Origin: Nocardiopsis ganjiahuensis DSM 45031
Lineage (GTDB): Bacteria > Actinomycetota > Actinomycetes > Streptosporangiales > Streptosporangiaceae
DNA length: 64,000 nucleotides
Direction of reading: 5' to 3'
Assembly: GCF_000341085.1 (NCBI RefSeq)
Contig: NZ_ANBA01000033.1
Location: 1 to 64,000, forward strand
The position numbers were made by a program, and so were the translations under genes. Positions 62,441-64,000 of this stretch are shown here, one piece after another. The notes beneath the pieces are model-generated. The model was given only the letters and a program-made list of their open reading frames with translations. It was not told where the DNA came from and ran no database searches. The first letter of the stretch is position 1; each line of letters opens with the position of its first letter.

Positions 62441-62753
62441 TTCCGCCTCGGTCTGTTGGGGGTGAAAACGCGTTCGTTGCCCACTAATACACCATCTGCG
62501 CCCTCACGTTGTCTTCCGTGGATATGATCCCCTCCCCGGGTAGCGTCGAGGCCTCCGGTGCGTGGAAACTGGAGGAGCCCCTTCGGGTTCCGTGTGCCGT
62601 GTGAACGGCGGGGCGAAGAAGGTGAGGCTTCGTGGGGCTGGAGCCGAACGGGGCCCATAGACGTCCAATTGACGTGTGACCCTCTCATAAGTGGGCGCGT
62701 ACGCGTTCGTACGGACGGTCGGACGTCTGTCGCAAGCCAGGAAGAGATCAACC
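62441..62753. other. Divergent regulatory region between the kinase and the sigma factor
   Basis: This 313-bp region holds no gene. It holds small inverted repeats: ACGTC-CAATT-GACGT near 62661-62675 and CGTACG-CGTT-CGTACG near 62698-62713, in front of the sigma gene. No confident -35/-10 pair is seen. The 277-bp gap on the other side of the kinase (60796-61072) shows nothing recognisable. Confidence 0.4.
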
Positions 62754-63365
62754 ATGCGTAGTAGTGACAGCTCGGAAAACGAGGAGACCCCCACCCCCCG
62801 TCGTCGGGTGGCGAGCAACGTTGACGAGGAGCTGGAGGAGCTCGCGCGCCGGGCCAAACACGGTGACGCCGTGGCCCTGGACGACCTGCTCCGCCGAATC
62901 CAGCCCGAGGTGCTGCGCCGCTGCGCCCGGTTCCTTCCCTATCGTCAGGACGCCGAGGAGGCCTGCCAGGACGCGCTCCTGCGGGTCGCCCGCAAGATCG
63001 ACAGCTTCAAGGGCGACTCCCTCTTCACCACGTGGCTGTACACCGTGGTGTCCAACTCCGCCCGGCAGACCTACCGCTCCATGAAGCGCCGCTCCGCCGA
63101 GTTCCCCACCGAGGCCGAGCGGATGCCGCACCAGCGGGACCCGCGCACCACCAGCGTCATCGCCGGTTCGCGGATCGACCTGTTGGAGGCGCTCGACCAG
63201 CTGGAGAAGGACCGCCCCAACCTGGTGGCCCCCCTGGTCCTGCGGGACCTGTGCCAGATGGACTACAACGAGATCGCCTCCGAGCTGAACCTCGCCCTCG
63301 GCACGGTGAAGTCCCGTATCCACCAAGGCCGCAAGCACGTGCGGAAATCGCTGGCCGTGACGTAA
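62754..63365 (+). CDS. RNA polymerase sigma factor, ECF-like sigma-70 family
   Basis: The 203-aa protein has region 2 at about 25-115 (LARRAKHGDAVALDDLLRRIQPEVLRRCARFLPYRQDAEEACQDALLRVARKIDSFKGDSLFTTWLYTVVSNSARQTYRSMKRR) and region 4 at 140-195 (LVLRDLCQMDYNEIASELNLALGTVKSRIHQGRKHVRKSL). Regions 1 and 3 are lacking. No anti-sigma gene is adjacent; a membrane kinase is divergent instead. The ATG at 62754 has AGGAAGAG upstream. Confidence 0.93.
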   Translation: MRSSDSSENEETPTPRRRVASNVDEELEELARRAKHGDAVALDDLLRRIQPEVLRRCARFLPYRQDAEEACQDALLRVARKIDSFKGDSLFTTWLYTVVSNSARQTYRSMKRRSAEFPTEAERMPHQRDPRTTSVIAGSRIDLLEALDQLEKDRPNLVAPLVLRDLCQMDYNEIASELNLALGTVKSRIHQGRKHVRKSLAVT

Positions 63366-63458
63366 CGTCTCCGGGCGAACTACTCTGGTGGCATCCCCGT
63401 CGGCACATCCGCCACAGGAGTGCGCCGTCTTTAGATCCAGCTCTGAGAGGTTTCGCCA

Positions 63459-64000
63459 ATGGGGCTCCGTGACCCCCTGTACTGGCTGTACGAGCGGCGT
63501 CTCGAACGCCGCCTGACCAGCCAGGAGATTCCCAGGCACGTCGGTGTGGCCATGGACGGCAATCGGCGCTGGGCCAAGAGCAGTGGTCTCCCGGGCGCCG
63601 AGCAGGGCCACCAGGCCGGGGCGAACAAGATCTTCGAGGTGCTCGGCTGGTGCAACGAGATCGGTGTGCAGGTCGTCACCCTGTGGATGCTGTCCACGGA
63701 CAACCTCACCCGGGACGCCGCCGAACTCGGCCCGCTGGTGCGCATCATCGAGGAGACCATCGCCCGGCTGCGCGAGGAGGGCTGGAACACCCGGCCCGTG
63801 GGCGCGCTCGACGTCCTGCCCGATTCGACCGCCCGTGCCCTGAAAGAGGCGGAAGAGGCCACATCCGGTAACCCGGGTCTGGTTGTCAACGTCGCCGTCG
63901 GGTATGGAGGTAGACGTGAGATCGCTGATGCGGTTCGGTCCCTCCTCCACGAGGAGGCGGCCAAGGGCACCGGGATCCAGGAGCTGGCAGAGCGCCTGGA
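63459..64000 (+). CDS. cis-Prenyltransferase (short-chain Z-isoprenyl diphosphate synthase), partial
   Basis: The first 180 codons are present; the gene runs past the window end. The N-terminal RDPLYWLYERRLERRL leads into the catalytic motif HVGVAMDGNRRWAK with Asp33, then LWMLSTDNLTRD and VNVAVGYGGRREIADAVRSLL. The N-terminus and gene order resemble M. tuberculosis Rv1086 (short-chain Z-farnesyl diphosphate synthase) more than the long-chain UppS. It supplies prenyl phosphate for wall polymers. The ATG at 63459 has GAGAGG upstream. The expected C-terminal RTSGExRLSxF motif lies outside the window. Confidence 0.93.
   Translation, partial: MGLRDPLYWLYERRLERRLTSQEIPRHVGVAMDGNRRWAKSSGLPGAEQGHQAGANKIFEVLGWCNEIGVQVVTLWMLSTDNLTRDAAELGPLVRIIEETIARLREEGWNTRPVGALDVLPDSTARALKEAEEATSGNPGLVVNVAVGYGGRREIADAVRSLLHEEAAKGTGIQELAERL

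Overview
The window is chromosomal DNA of a high-GC actinobacterium, most likely a member of the Nocardiopsaceae (Nocardiopsis/Streptomonospora-like). That placement is inference. It rests on the very high GC, frequent GTG/TTG starts, mycothiol metabolism (Mca), the SEDS/FtsB/PerM cell-division genes, PucR-controlled proline catabolism, and gene order. Three blocks follow the order I remember for Mycobacterium tuberculosis: sucC-sucD-(membrane protein)-perM (Rv0951-Rv0955); mfd-mazG-eno-ftsB-DUF501-ppx (Rv1020-Rv1026); and thiolase-SGNH hydrolase-cbs-metB-greA-DUF4307-mca-small membrane protein-DUF255 protein-short cis-prenyltransferase (Rv1074c-Rv1086). The lineage-specific genes sit between and inside these blocks. 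I see no transposase, integrase, phage gene or CRISPR array.

Layout. 1-360: 3' end of an rRNA operon (last bases of 23S, then 5S) and terminators. 0.4-4.2 kb: secreted M23 peptidase and a coupled alkylation-repair pair (Ada/AlkA fusion and Ogt). 4.4-10.4 kb: stand-alone B12-binding protein, succinyl-CoA synthetase, DUF1707 protein, PerM and a membrane protein. 10.4-17.8 kb: mfd, an adenylylsulfate kinase carrying an eroded ATP-sulfurylase-like domain, mazG and an APH-fold phosphotransferase. 18-24.6 kb: short-chain fatty acid transporter, a RodA-type SEDS protein, then eno-ftsB-DUF501-ppx. 24.6-26.8 kb: type II NADH dehydrogenase behind two Rex-type operators, followed by an odd tRNA-like gene. 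26.8-31.6 kb: PucR regulator divergent from pruA-putB. 31.9-36 kb: BI-1/YccA membrane protein, DUF4287 protein, thiolase and SGNH hydrolase. 36.3-40.8 kb: cbs, a lipoprotein, a hexapeptide acyltransferase and metB.

41-49 kb is an accessory segment inside the metB-greA interval: two tandem HutC-type GntR regulators, a MoxR-like AAA+/vWA pair, a divergent FIST sensor protein, an unrecognised secreted protein and an RDD protein. 49.4-51.8 kb: greA, DUF4307, mca and a small membrane protein. 51.9-58.7 kb is a second accessory segment: an FCD-type GntR regulator, a perfect 22-bp palindrome, a BMP-family ABC importer in overlapping frames and an ornithine-cyclodeaminase-family enzyme. 58.8-64 kb: DUF255 thioredoxin-fold protein, a membrane Ser/Thr kinase divergent from an ECF-like sigma factor, and the 5' part of a cis-prenyltransferase cut by the window end.

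Functional themes are central carbon and redox balance (sucCD, eno, ndh, pruAB), sulfur and mycothiol metabolism (cysC-like, cbs, metB, mca), wall growth and division (RodA-type, FtsB, PerM, prenyltransferase) and DNA repair (Ada/AlkA, Ogt, Mfd, MazG).
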